A DNA stretch of 34,411 nucleotides. Origin: an uncultured Microbulbifer sp. (GTDB taxonomy: Bacteria > Pseudomonadota > Gammaproteobacteria > Pseudomonadales > Cellvibrionaceae). The translations under genes were made by a program, and so were the position numbers. Shown here piece by piece: positions 8,502 to 16,847 of this stretch. The notes under the pieces are model-generated. The model worked only from the letters and a program-made list of their open reading frames with translations. It had not been told where the DNA came from and did not search any database. Position 1 is the first letter of the stretch; every line of letters begins with the position of its first letter. The stretch is from contig NZ_CANLDD010000047.1 of assembly GCF_947489355.1 (NCBI RefSeq), positions 1 through 34,411 of the forward strand. The letters are read 5' to 3'.

Positions 8502-10394
8502 TCAAGCGCCCTTAACAGAATCCACCCAACTGGCCACACGGCTCTCCAGTACCGGTATCGGCACGGCACCACCGCCCAACACGGTATCGTGGAAACCGCG
8601 GAAATCGAACTTATCGCCCAGTTGTTCCTCGGCCTGCTTGCGCAGCGCCTGGATTTTCAGCATACCGATCTTGTAGGCGGTGGCCTGTCCCGGCCACACC
8701 AGGTAACGGCGCACTTCGGAGCGCACGGCGGTTTCCGGAATCGCGGAATTTTCCAGGAAGTATTCCACTGCCTGCTCTTCACGCCAGCCCTTGGCGTGCA
8801 TACCGGTATCCACCACCAGGCGAATTGCACGCCACATCTCGGCCGTCAGATGGCCGAACAAATTGTAAGGGTCTGCATAGGCCCCCATTTCTTTGGCCAG
8901 CTTCTCGGAATACAGTGCCCAGCCCTCTGAGTAAACAGTAAAGTGCGCCTGGGTGCGAAATTGCGGGATACCCTCCAGTTCTTGCGCAATGGAGATTTGC
9001 ATATGGTGGCCGGGATTGCCCTCGTGGTAGGCCACGGTTTCCATATCGGTGGTGGAGTAAGCGCTCATGTCGGACAGGTGCGCGTAGTAGATACCTGGGC
9101 GGGTGCCATCCGGAGTACCTGGATAATAGTGCTGGGCACCGCCGTCCTGCTCGCGAAAGGACTCGACACGCTTCACCACCAGCTCCGCCTTGGGCAGCAA
9201 TCCGAAGTACTCGGGCAGCTTGGTGCTGATATTGTCGAGGAAAGCCTTCGAGTCATCCAGGTAGCTCTGGCGGCCCTTGTCTGTGTTCGGGTAGTAGAAC
9301 TGTCCGTCCTCGCGGATAAAGGTAAAGAACTCCTGCAGGCTACCTTCGAAGCCCACCTGCTCCTTGATGGTTTCCATTTCTCCCCGAATACGCGCCACTT
9401 CTTCAAGGCCGATATTGTGGATCTCATCGGCGGTCAGTTCGGTGGTGGTGGTATTGGCCAGGCGCTGGTTATAGAAAGCCGAGCCGTTCGGCAGGCTGCT
9501 GGCGCCCTGGGGTTCTACGGATGCCTTCTGCATATCTTTCTTAAGCCAGGCGATCAGAGTTTTGTAGGCGGGCAGGAATTCGGTTTCCAGGGCCTTGCGG
9601 GCGTCTGCGGTGAGCTTGTCAACCTGTTGTTGGTTGATCTTATCCGCTTCCAGCAACGTGGCAATTTTGCCCTTGGCTCCGGCCCACAGGGGGGCATCGT
9701 CGCCACCTTTGAAGGGGGCGCCGTCAATCAGCTTGCTGGATTGCTCGATAGCGCCCTCAAAGGCAAAACGCGGTGGACGGATGCCCGCCCTGGAGGACTG
9801 CTCGGCGCGCTCGCGCAGCTGGTTAATGGCGCGGGAGATACCACCGATACGGGCAATATAGGCCTGCATATCCTCGATAGTGTCCACCTTGTGGAAATTC
9901 AGCAGAAAGTTGGGTAGCTGTGACTGGGAACCACCCATTTGCTCGAAAATGTAACCATGGCGTCGGAAGGGCTCGGCTGCCTTGGCCTGTTCAAACTGGT
10001 AGCGCCAGATATCGTAGGAATTTTTCCCTTCCTGGGTCAGTTTGTTGTAGTTGAAATTCTTCTTCAGCTCGGCAACGGTCTTCTCCATCCAGGCCAGCTG
10101 GCGCGCCTCTGCGGCCTCGCTCATATCGTCGATCTGGTCGTACTGCTGCTTGCGCCCGAGGTAGGATAGTTGCATGGGGCTGAACTGTAGCTGCTCTTCA
10201 TAACGTGCATCCAGCCACTTGGTCAGGCGGTGTGTTTCCGCCTCAGCCTCCAAGGTGACAGGCACCTCTGCAAGGGTGCTCTGGGCCTTGTTGGCCAGGG
10301 TGGCTGCTTCTGTGCTCTTATCGGCCTGACAGCCTGTGAGGACGGCGACAGCCAACAGACCCGGAATCAAAGGATTGTTCAGCTTAATCGGCAT
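8502..10394 (-). CDS. DUF885-family lipoprotein metallopeptidase
   Basis: Predicted lipid-anchored envelope peptidase of 630 residues. The N-terminus has a lipoprotein signal with lipobox LTGC (Cys22). The long helical body carries the DUF885 signature YHEGNPGHH (456-464), an HExxxHH-like zinc site related to M2/M3-type peptidases, followed by YSEGWALYSE with the likely third ligand. Downstream RRYLVWPGQATAYKIG is also typical. The start is set at ATG 10394 by the signal peptide; the frame extends to 10445 without one. Members of this family are widespread in marine gammaproteobacteria and are thought to act in peptide scavenging. It has its own terminator at 8454-8478. Confidence 0.92.
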   Translation of the reverse strand: MPIKLNNPLIPGLLAVAVLTGCQADKSTEAATLANKAQSTLAEVPVTLEAEAETHRLTKWLDARYEEQLQFSPMQLSYLGRKQQYDQIDDMSEAAEARQLAWMEKTVAELKKNFNYNKLTQEGKNSYDIWRYQFEQAKAAEPFRRHGYIFEQMGGSQSQLPNFLLNFHKVDTIEDMQAYIARIGGISRAINQLRERAEQSSRAGIRPPRFAFEGAIEQSSKLIDGAPFKGGDDAPLWAGAKGKIATLLEADKINQQQVDKLTADARKALETEFLPAYKTLIAWLKKDMQKASVEPQGASSLPNGSAFYNQRLANTTTTELTADEIHNIGLEEVARIRGEMETIKEQVGFEGSLQEFFTFIREDGQFYYPNTDKGRQSYLDDSKAFLDNISTKLPEYFGLLPKAELVVKRVESFREQDGGAQHYYPGTPDGTRPGIYYAHLSDMSAYSTTDMETVAYHEGNPGHHMQISIAQELEGIPQFRTQAHFTVYSEGWALYSEKLAKEMGAYADPYNLFGHLTAEMWRAIRLVVDTGMHAKGWREEQAVEYFLENSAIPETAVRSEVRRYLVWPGQATAYKIGMLKIQALRKQAEEQLGDKFDFRGFHDTVLGGGAVPIPVLESRVASWVDSVKGA

Positions 10395-11109
10395 TTTTCT
10401 ATCTCGGTCAATCGTTGTATAAATAAACGCCTCTAACTTTGACACGAAATCCCTGGAGTGTCGACTCGCGTGCTCTCAAAGGCCATTTCTGTGCGTTGAG
10501 CCGTGGGGTCATCCAATTGGCAGAGCCCTCTTGGCAGGGTGTGGTGTCTGCTGATTACTGCCAATGGGGTAGTGCCCTGCCAGTGGTGTTTTTTACGATT
10601 TGTGGTCTCCACGCATATAGGGGGTGGGGGTTCCTGGCGCCCTGTACCGGGCCTTCCACCAGTTTCCTCCAGAAGGAGGAGGTGGCGGCAAAGGGGTGTT
10701 GCATATGGGAACGGACCTCATCCCCTCGTGAATCTCTTATGCGTTGTTGGCTCAGAGATTGTTTAAAAGACCAAGCCGGCCTTCCCTTGAATCAGAACCC
10801 CTCTGTGTAGCCTTGCAAATGATGGCAATAAGACAGAAGAGGCTTGCAAAAGTGGATGGCCAAGGTGTGTTTGTGGTGCAGAGATTCTGCAAAGGGTCAC
10901 TTGGAGTGCTGCTTTTTTACACGCTCGGACTACAGGCACGGAATATCGGCTACTGGAGAGAGATATACCAGAGTTATACACAGCTCTATCCATGGTTTCT
11001 GTTAGTAACAAGTATGTAATGACAGAGTGCAGGTGAGCAGCTTGTGGACAGCGCATTTGCAGAGGAAAAGTGTCAATCGGTGAAGGAGGCCTTCCCATGG
11101 GGACAGTGG
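10395..11109. other. large intergenic region, no recognisable gene
   Basis: About 715 bases between two leftward peptidase genes. It contains a short GC hairpin (cctcc agaa ggagg near 10666-10680) and several open frames on both strands (the longest about 120 codons on the plus strand from 10439). None shows family similarity, a ribosome site or plausible codon use. The left end should hold the DUF885 promoter. The rest may be decayed coding sequence. Confidence 0.4.
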
Positions 11110-11132
11110 AAAGCCCCAACAGTGGGGGCTTT
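11110..11132 (-). terminator. hairpin after the M28 peptidase gene
   Basis: Perfect 8-bp stem aaagcccc / ggggcttt with a 7-base loop, 41 bases beyond the stop of the leftward peptidase gene. The T run after the stem is short (three), so termination strength is uncertain. Confidence 0.55.
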
Positions 11133-11173
11133 CGGTGTGGGCATAGCTTAGCCTTCCTGGCTTGATTCCGGAC

Positions 11174-12583
11174 CTAGTCCGTATTAGTGGGGATGCGGCC
11201 CAGGTCGCCTTCCATTTCTGCAGCCAGGAAAGAAATCACGACCCAGGCTGCGACATTCTGGCGAAGGTTTTCAGGGTCAACCTTGTCCAGCGTGTCATTG
11301 GGGGTATGGTGGTAGTCGAAGTAGTCTGTACCGTCCTGGTATAGGCCGAAGGCAGGTACACCCTCGGCGACGAATACACTGCTATCCGGACCTCCGGAAG
11401 AGGCGTTATTGCCGCGTTCAATGCCGAGGGGCGCGAGCAACTGCATCATTTGGTCGGCGATATCAAATTTGTTCTCCGGCAGGCGGGTGTCAAAACGCCA
11501 GATTTTCCCGGCGCCGAAATCGGATTCGGATACGGCGATAATATTGTCCAGCTCATGGCGGTGGGCATCGACATATTGTTTGGCACCCACCAAGCCTATC
11601 TCTTCGGCGCCAAACAGAATCACGCGCAGCGTGCGGCGTGGGCGATCTGGCAGTTCCGCGATGAGCCTGGCTGTCTCCAGGACAATAGCAACGCCGGCGC
11701 CATCGTCGAGGGCGCCAGTGCCCTCGTCCCAGGAGTCGAGGTGGGCGCCGATGACCATGACTTCTTCGGGCTGCTTGCGGCCGGTGATCTCTCCGATCAC
11801 GTTAAATGAAGGGCCATCGGCGAGGCGTGTGTTGTCGACATCAAGTTTGACCACTACGGGCTTGCCGCGCCCGAGCATGGCCTCGAGCAAATTGGCATCC
11901 GGAGCCGAGAGCGCCAAAGCGGGCACCGGGTTTTCAATATCTTCGATTGCCATCATGCCGGTGTGGGCAAAGCGGTCAGAGTCAGTTCCTACAGAGCGCA
12001 AAAGCAGCGCTGCGGCGCCCTTTGTGGCCGCTGCACGCATTCCCCTACTGCGTCCCTGGACTGCGGGGCCATAGCCTTCACCGGTGCGGGCCTTTTCCAT
12101 GCGCTTGTTGACAAAGGCTATCCTGCCTTTCACTTGCTCCGATGGGGCCTTTAGCAGCGCTTCCACATCGGCAAACTCGACGATCTCAGCACTCAGCCCA
12201 CCCTCGGGTGTGGCGACACCGTACCCCAGGGAGGTTACCACCAGTGGCTGCGGGTAGGGTGCGATGACTTCGGCATGTGCGTGACCGCGTACCCAGCGCG
12301 GCACCTCGACCTGTTCGGTATACACCCGATCGAAACCCAACGCCTTCATTTTTTTCTGGGCCCAGGCAACCGCGCGGCGGTCACCTTCGGTTCCGGCACG
12401 GCGTGGGCCGACTTCCACAGTCAGTGACTCCACAATGCTGTAGGCATCGGAGGATTCCAGGGCGCGGTCGCGCAGCACTTCGGCAACCGAGAGGTCCTCA
12501 CGGGGCAGCGGCTTGGCCTGGGCGGCACTGAAGACCATGGCGGCTATTAAGCTCCCGGTTAGGGGCAACAGTCGTTTAAACAT
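11174..12583 (-). CDS. secreted M28-family zinc aminopeptidase with PA domain
   Basis: Exported peptidase of 469 residues. A signal peptide ends at about AQA (23). A protease-associated (PA) insert spans roughly 130-250, and the M28 catalytic domain follows. The di-zinc ligands and catalytic acid are all visible: His281 in GAHLDSW, Asp293 in ALDDGAG, Glu327-Glu328 in GAEEIG, Asp355 in ESDFG and His426 in HHTPND. This is the complete set expected of an active aminopeptidase or carboxypeptidase of the glutamate-carboxypeptidase-like group. ATG 12583 follows AAGGATAA. With the neighbouring DUF885 lipoprotein it suggests envelope-level peptide degradation, though the 700-base gap argues for separate transcripts. 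Confidence 0.93.
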   Translation of the reverse strand: MFKRLLPLTGSLIAAMVFSAAQAKPLPREDLSVAEVLRDRALESSDAYSIVESLTVEVGPRRAGTEGDRRAVAWAQKKMKALGFDRVYTEQVEVPRWVRGHAHAEVIAPYPQPLVVTSLGYGVATPEGGLSAEIVEFADVEALLKAPSEQVKGRIAFVNKRMEKARTGEGYGPAVQGRSRGMRAAATKGAAALLLRSVGTDSDRFAHTGMMAIEDIENPVPALALSAPDANLLEAMLGRGKPVVVKLDVDNTRLADGPSFNVIGEITGRKQPEEVMVIGAHLDSWDEGTGALDDGAGVAIVLETARLIAELPDRPRRTLRVILFGAEEIGLVGAKQYVDAHRHELDNIIAVSESDFGAGKIWRFDTRLPENKFDIADQMMQLLAPLGIERGNNASSGGPDSSVFVAEGVPAFGLYQDGTDYFDYHHTPNDTLDKVDPENLRQNVAAWVVISFLAAEMEGDLGRIPTNTD

Positions 12584-12613
12584 ATGTTTATCCTTGGTTA
12601 ACGTTTACTGGGT

Positions 12614-12964
12614 TCAGGATTTTGGCTGTCGGCCAACTGTTTCAGTGAGCAGTTGGCGTCGCACCTCGCGCAGCTGCCTGATACCGGCCTGGGTAAATAA
12701 ATAGGGGGAGCCATCGTCGTATTCTCGCTCTTCAATCTTCAGGCACTCAAGGCGCAATTGTTCCAGCTTGGGATCGTGGCGCATAGGGCAGGCGACCAGA
12801 GCGCGCCATTCACTCTCACTGGCCTGCCCGGAAATCACATCTTCAAGCCCCTTGATAAAACTATCCCTATCCATGCGGAATCTTGGCGTGCGCAGGTGCA
12901 TCAACGTCCAGACGACAATAACAAATGCGCTAAGTGACAGTAATAGCGTTAGAAATACGCTCAC
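12614..12964 (-). CDS. small membrane-anchored protein, unknown function
   Basis: I do not recognise a family. The 116-residue product has one N-terminal hydrophobic helix (LLLSLSAFVIVVWTLMHL) and a charged, probably cytoplasmic helical tail rich in Arg and Glu. The start is GTG 12964 with GGAGG eight bases upstream. That ribosome site lies over the end of the TSUP permease gene, whose stop is three bases away, so translation is probably coupled. It may be an accessory to the permease or simply a conserved neighbour. Confidence 0.7.
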   Translation of the reverse strand: MSVFLTLLLSLSAFVIVVWTLMHLRTPRFRMDRDSFIKGLEDVISGQASESEWRALVACPMRHDPKLEQLRLECLKIEEREYDDGSPYLFTQAGIRQLREVRRQLLTETVGRQPKS

Positions 12965-12967
12965 TTC

Positions 12968-13747
12968 TTACGCCTCCAATAATAATTTTACCGCGACAGC
13001 AACTGTGGCGAGAATAAGGATAGGTTTGATCAACCGGGTGCCCCGTGAAATCACTAGGTTTGAGCCGATACGCGCACCAAAAAACTGGGCAACAGACATA
13101 CTGATTGCCAGCCACAGTAAAAGGTGGCCGCCCAGCATAAACATGATCATAGAGGTGGTATTGGTTACCAAAACCAGGGGTTTGGTGGATGCTGTGGCTC
13201 TACGCATGTTGTAGCCGAGGAGTGCGGCGAATGTCAGGGCATAAATAGAGCCCATACCGGGGCCAAAGAAGCCGCCGTAAAAGCCTACCCCGCCACCCAC
13301 GGAGAGGTTAAATACACCTGTGCCCATTCTGGGCTTGGAATCGAAATCGGATATCCGTGGGGAGAGTGTAAAGTAGAGTGCGATTGCAATCAGCAGAACC
13401 GGCAAAAGGATCTGCAGGTCTTCGCCACCCAGTTGGGTAACGGTCCAGGTGCCAGCCATCGAACCAAAAATTGCAGCAATCAGGCCGGGCCACAGAGGCT
13501 TTAATTGCAGTTGCCCTTTTTGCAGGAAATTGACCGTCGATGAAAGTGTGCCGAAGACGCTTTGAAACTTGTTGGTACCGAGGGCATCCAGTGGAGGGAT
13601 GCCGGCCCACAAGAGTGCGGGCAGGGTAATAATGCCACCACCACCAGCGATGGCACTCACAAAACCCGCGGCAAAGGCTACCGCGGTTAAAATCAGGTAG
13701 GTGCTTGTGGGTATATCGCTACTGAGTTCTATCACGGGAGGATTCAC
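12968..13747 (-). CDS. TSUP-family permease (TauE/SafE-like)
   Basis: Inner-membrane transporter of 259 residues in the sulfite exporter TauE/SafE (TSUP) family. It has about eight hydrophobic segments and two family repeats. The first half contains GFVSAIAGGGGIITLPALLWAG with the GGGG loop, then GTNKFQSVFG. The second contains GGGVGFYGGFFGPGMGS. Substrates of the family are small organosulfur or organic anions; the specific one cannot be inferred. GTG 13747 overlaps the last 29 bases of the acyltransferase gene, implying translational coupling in a leftward operon. Confidence 0.9.
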   Translation of the reverse strand: MNPPVIELSSDIPTSTYLILTAVAFAAGFVSAIAGGGGIITLPALLWAGIPPLDALGTNKFQSVFGTLSSTVNFLQKGQLQLKPLWPGLIAAIFGSMAGTWTVTQLGGEDLQILLPVLLIAIALYFTLSPRISDFDSKPRMGTGVFNLSVGGGVGFYGGFFGPGMGSIYALTFAALLGYNMRRATASTKPLVLVTNTTSMIMFMLGGHLLLWLAISMSVAQFFGARIGSNLVISRGTRLIKPILILATVAVAVKLLLEA

Positions 13748-14351
13748 TGCCCTTCAGGGCACTGGTCTGCTTATTGCGGTGATGTCCCTGGTATTTACTG
13801 AAGCGAAGCTGAATTTCCCTCATATCTTGTTCCAGGTCTCCCGTAGGCCGGTACAGGGAGTCCAGGCAAAGGCGTCTTCGGGGGAAATCCCAGGCAACCA
13901 GGAAAATGGGCACATCGGCTGCGTAGGCAATGCGCAAAAAACCGTTCTTCCACTTGGTAACTTTTTCGCGTGTGCCCTCTGGTGTGATACCAACCCACAT
14001 CTTTTCATTGTCGCGAAACCGGGATGCGACCTGTTGCGCGATACCACCGGCTGCGGTGCGGTCGGTGGGTACACCGCCGAGCCACACAAAGAACCCCTTT
14101 AAGGGAAAGAAAAAGGCTTCCCTCTTCATCAACCAGGAAATCCTTATCCGGTAGGCCATAATAAACGGCATGGCCACGACAAAGTCCCAGTTGGAAGTGT
14201 GCGGGGCCAGTGCCACCATCACTTTTTTTTCCGGTGGAAAGGTGCCTTCCAGGCGCCAGCCCATCAGCCGGATCAGCAGCCTGCCAATGGCAGCGGTGAG
14301 GCGGTTGCCAAGACGCGGTATCTCTGCCGGTAACTCTTTGTGCTGACTCAT
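13719..14351 (-). CDS. PlsC-like acyltransferase (lysophospholipid acyltransferase family)
   Basis: Predicted membrane-associated acyltransferase of 210 residues. The catalytic HX4D box is HTSNWD (51-56), and the substrate-binding motif PEGTR lies about 70 residues later, in the usual order for 1-acylglycerol-3-phosphate acyltransferases. The protein is shorter than housekeeping PlsC and has HTSNWD rather than NHxxxxD, placing it among the shorter accessory acyltransferases. The Arg/Ser-rich C-terminal tail is unlike the family core. Its gene overlaps the TSUP permease gene by 29 bases. ATG 14351 is preceded by GAGAGA. Confidence 0.85.
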   Translation of the reverse strand: MSQHKELPAEIPRLGNRLTAAIGRLLIRLMGWRLEGTFPPEKKVMVALAPHTSNWDFVVAMPFIMAYRIRISWLMKREAFFFPLKGFFVWLGGVPTDRTAAGGIAQQVASRFRDNEKMWVGITPEGTREKVTKWKNGFLRIAYAADVPIFLVAWDFPRRRLCLDSLYRPTGDLEQDMREIQLRFSKYQGHHRNKQTSALKGSESSRDRTQ

Positions 14352-14417
14352 TAATGATCTCTCACTCTACTGCCTGGATATCCGCAGTTGAATCGAGGCA
14401 GGAATACATAAATGGAA

Positions 14418-15998
14418 TTAGTGTTCTCGGGTGGCATAAAAACGGATATCCGGATAGCGTTCCTCAGCCAGTTGCAAGTTTACCCGGGTCGGTGCCAGAT
14501 AAGTGAGGTGCCCACTCCCATCCATGGCGAGATTGGTGCTCGCTTTGCGCCTGAAATGTTCCATTTCCCTGGGGCTGTCGCTTTCCACCCAGCGGGCCGT
14601 GGCTACATTGACGTTTTCGTAAATGGCTTCGACCTTGTACTCATCCTTAAGGCGGTAAGCCACCACCTCAAACTGGAGAACACCTACCGCGCCGACGATA
14701 ATGTCGTTACTCTCCTGCGGGAAAAATACCTGTGTCGAGCCCTCTTCGGAAAGCTGCTGTAAACCCTTTTGCAACTGCTTGAGCTTCAGTGGATCTTTCA
14801 GGCGGATTCGGCGAAACAGTTCCGGGGCAAAATTGGGAATACCGGTAAATTTGAGGAGTTCCCCCTCTGTAAAGGTATCGCCAATCTGTATGGTACCGTG
14901 GTTGTGCAGGCCGATAATATCCCCGGCAATGGCTTCCTCCACGTGAGAGCGGTCTCCGGCCATAAAAGTAACGGCATCCGCAATTTTGACCTCTTTACCG
15001 ATACGCACATGTTTTATCTTCATGCCGCGGTTGTAAGTGCCGGAGCACACGCGCATAAAGGCGACACGATCACGGTGTTTTGGGTCCATATTCGCTTGGA
15101 TTTTAAAGACAAATCCCGAGAATTTTTCCTCGCTAGGCACCACCTGGCGCTCGCGGGTTTCCCGCGGTTGTGGACCGGGCGCCCATTCGACAAAGCCGTC
15201 CAGCATTTCACGCACGCCGAAGTTGCCCAGTGCGGTGCCGAAAAATACCGGGGTGAGTTCACCATCCAGATAGGCTTTCAGGTCAAACTGGTGCGTGGCA
15301 CCGCGCACCAGTTCGATTTCCTCGCGGATATCCTCTGCGTACTCACCCAGCAGGGTAGAGGCCTCTGTGGTATCAAGCCCCTTGATCTGGACATCGTCAG
15401 AAATGGTGTGTCCCTGGCCCTGAGTGAATACATGAATTGTGTCGGTATAGAGGTTGTAGACCCCTTTAAAGTTTTTACCGGAGGCAAGCGGCCAGTTTAT
15501 CGGCGCGGCCCGAATGTCAAGTACCTTCTCAATCTCGTCCATGACCTCAATAGGGTCGCGAATATCCCGGTCCAGTTTATTGATAAAAGAAAGGATCGGG
15601 GTGGTGCGCAGCCGACACACGTTCATCAGCTTAATGGTACGGTCTTCGACACCCTTAGCCCCGTCGATTACCATCAGTGCGGAATCCACCGCGGTGAGTA
15701 CCCGGTAGGTATCCTCGGAGAAGTCCTCGTGCCCTGGAGTATCCAGCAGGTTTACGGTGCGATTCCTGTAGGGAAACTGCATCACCGAAGAGGTGACAGA
15801 GATGCCCCTTTCCCGCTCCATGGACATCCAGTCAGAGCGTGCGTGCGGTCCTTTCTTACCCTTGACCGAGCCAGCCAGTTGTATCGCATTTCCGAACAAT
15901 AACAGCTTTTCGGTCACGGTGGTTTTGCCGGCGTCCGGGTGGGATATGATAGCAAAAGTTCTACGTTGTTGAATTTTATGGAAAAAATCAGAATTCAT
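14418..15998 (-). CDS. prfC: peptide chain release factor 3
   Basis: Translational GTPase that recycles RF1 and RF2 after peptide release. The 526-residue product matches the usual length of about 529. Visible GTPase motifs are HPDAGKTT (20-27), [10 protein letters not shown] switch I, DTPGHEDF (86-93) and NKLDRD (140-145). Domains II and III follow, ending in a typical C-terminus. ATG 15998 is the only start giving the family N-terminus ([16 protein letters not shown]); the frame extends upstream to 16124 without similarity. A perfect inverted repeat lies 19 bases upstream of the start. It ends 66 bases before the acyltransferase gene in the same direction, so read-through is possible. Confidence 0.97.
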   Translation of the reverse strand: MNSDFFHKIQQRRTFAIISHPDAGKTTVTEKLLLFGNAIQLAGSVKGKKGPHARSDWMSMERERGISVTSSVMQFPYRNRTVNLLDTPGHEDFSEDTYRVLTAVDSALMVIDGAKGVEDRTIKLMNVCRLRTTPILSFINKLDRDIRDPIEVMDEIEKVLDIRAAPINWPLASGKNFKGVYNLYTDTIHVFTQGQGHTISDDVQIKGLDTTEASTLLGEYAEDIREEIELVRGATHQFDLKAYLDGELTPVFFGTALGNFGVREMLDGFVEWAPGPQPRETRERQVVPSEEKFSGFVFKIQANMDPKHRDRVAFMRVCSGTYNRGMKIKHVRIGKEVKIADAVTFMAGDRSHVEEAIAGDIIGLHNHGTIQIGDTFTEGELLKFTGIPNFAPELFRRIRLKDPLKLKQLQKGLQQLSEEGSTQVFFPQESNDIIVGAVGVLQFEVVAYRLKDEYKVEAIYENVNVATARWVESDSPREMEHFRRKASTNLAMDGSGHLTYLAPTRVNLQLAEERYPDIRFYATREH

Positions 15999-16016
15999 GG
16001 TATTAAAACTTCGATT

Positions 16017-16036
16017 ATGTACACAATAGTGTACAT
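16017..16036. promoter_or_regulatory. perfect inverted repeat upstream of prfC, candidate operator
   Basis: ATGTACAC-aata-GTGTACAT: two perfect 8-base arms with a 4-base spacer, also readable as TGTACA-N6-TGTACA. It ends 19 bases before the prfC start codon. The layout is like a dimeric repressor site and loosely resembles TyrR-type boxes (TGTAAA-N6-TTTACA). It could equally act as an mRNA hairpin near the ribosome site. Confidence 0.5.
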
Positions 16037-16081
16037 ATGTGGAGACTTCCTTAGGCGGAACTAGCAAAGCAAAAGCCTGAC

Positions 16082-16090
16082 ATTGTACCA
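16082..16090 (-). promoter_or_regulatory. candidate extended -10 promoter for prfC
   Basis: On the minus strand the bases read TGgTACAAT, an extended -10 element about 85 bases upstream of the prfC start. No convincing -35 is seen. Its use would place the inverted repeat 16017-16036 in the 5' untranslated leader. Pattern match only. Confidence 0.3.
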
Positions 16091-16243
16091 AGCTCGAATG
16101 CCACATGCCCAACTCCCTTCTCAAATAGTGCTCCGAAATACTCTACTGGAAAAAAATATATAAAAATCAATGAGTTATAAAAACTCCTGAATGAAAGGAG
16201 GCAGAGGAATTGGAGGGTGTAGGAAAGTTGACTGCTCAGGTAA

Positions 16244-16357
16244 CCTCCGCCCAGCCTTCAGGGGCAAACAATTGCGGGAAGCCATACCCGCAGGCATGCG
16301 GAGGCCCGGGTGATGACAGTTTCTGCCGCCCTCAGATAGTGGATGTGGCGGTTTTTT
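16244..16357 (+). ncRNA. candidate structured RNA ending in an intrinsic terminator
   Basis: A 7-bp perfect helix (cctccgc 16244-16250 with gcggagg 16298-16304) encloses a second perfect 6-bp hairpin (tgcggg 16273-16278 with cccgca 16287-16292, 8-base loop). A GC-rich hairpin with six T residues (16326-16357) follows. No gene on this strand follows closely, so a free-standing small RNA fits better than a riboswitch. It lies in an 850-base gap without a convincing gene between prfC and the phosphatase operon. I compared it by eye with 6S, 4.5S, tmRNA, RNase P and the common riboswitches and found no match. The 5' end is not defined; it could begin as far back as about 16180. Confidence 0.4.
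16326..16357 (+). terminator. intrinsic terminator on the plus strand
   Basis: Stem ccgcc (16326-16330) / ggcgg (16347-16351) followed by six T residues. The loop is long (16 bases), so it is a moderate candidate. It has no protein gene upstream on its strand, which supports a non-coding transcript. The remainder of the interval up to 16847 has only short unconvincing frames. Confidence 0.5.
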
Positions 16358-16847
16358 CGTGGGCACGAGTTTCCCGTTCTGATGCGGAAAATAGCGGGCA
16401 AGGTCTATAAAGATCAATGAAGTTCAAAAAGTGACAAGCTCTATAGCACCACTTTGGACCATCCGCGTTTTGTCTGGTTGCAAAGCGTTGGCTGGCTGGG
16501 ATCTCAGCCAGAAGAGGGAGGCGGTATTTATTGGGGTGTCCATTCCACTTGGCTGTCACTGGGAGAATCCGGTACAGCGCGTTTCGTGCTCCCCACATAC
16601 TTTTGAGGGACCGGTTTTTGCTTTATCAATGAGAACCCTACACTGCAGGCGCTCAAAGCCGAGAGACAGACCCGATTTTGAATTGGCGCTAGAAACTGCC
16701 CCGGCGATAGTGATAAATATACGCGGCCCTATTCATCCGCCTATCAATATAAATTAAAGTGAGCCCGATTGTATTGATAAATCCATAAACGAACTTAGCC
16801 AAAGCCAGGATTTGAAAACAATGCCGGAAATATAAATTGTATTTTCA

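Larger units (their letters stand above)
16159..16433. repeat. pair of imperfect direct repeats flanking a structured segment
   Basis: The 28-base stretch at 16159-16186 (beginning tataaaaatcaatga) recurs imperfectly at 16406-16433 (beginning tataaagatcaatga), with roughly four bases in five identical. The copies bracket the nested stem-loop and terminator at 16244-16357. They could be remnants of a duplicated target or of an old insertion, or a chance similarity in A+T-rich DNA. Confidence 0.35.

Noticed and set aside
8943-9917. Long plus-strand open frame antisense to the DUF885 gene
   Set aside because: Shadow of a GC-rich gene; the opposite strand carries a complete lipoprotein peptidase.
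10439-11019. Plus-strand frames in the gap between the two peptidase genes
   Set aside because: No ribosome sites, no domains, and codon use unlike neighbouring genes.
14769-15902. Long plus-strand open frame of 377 codons antisense to prfC
   Set aside because: It mirrors the codon structure of prfC, has no ribosome site and no family motifs; release factor 3 on the other strand is unmistakable.
16255-16320. Resemblance to a c-di-GMP riboswitch (ggggcaaac stretch)
   Set aside because: The GACGCAAAGC core and downstream receptor are missing, and no plus-strand gene follows.
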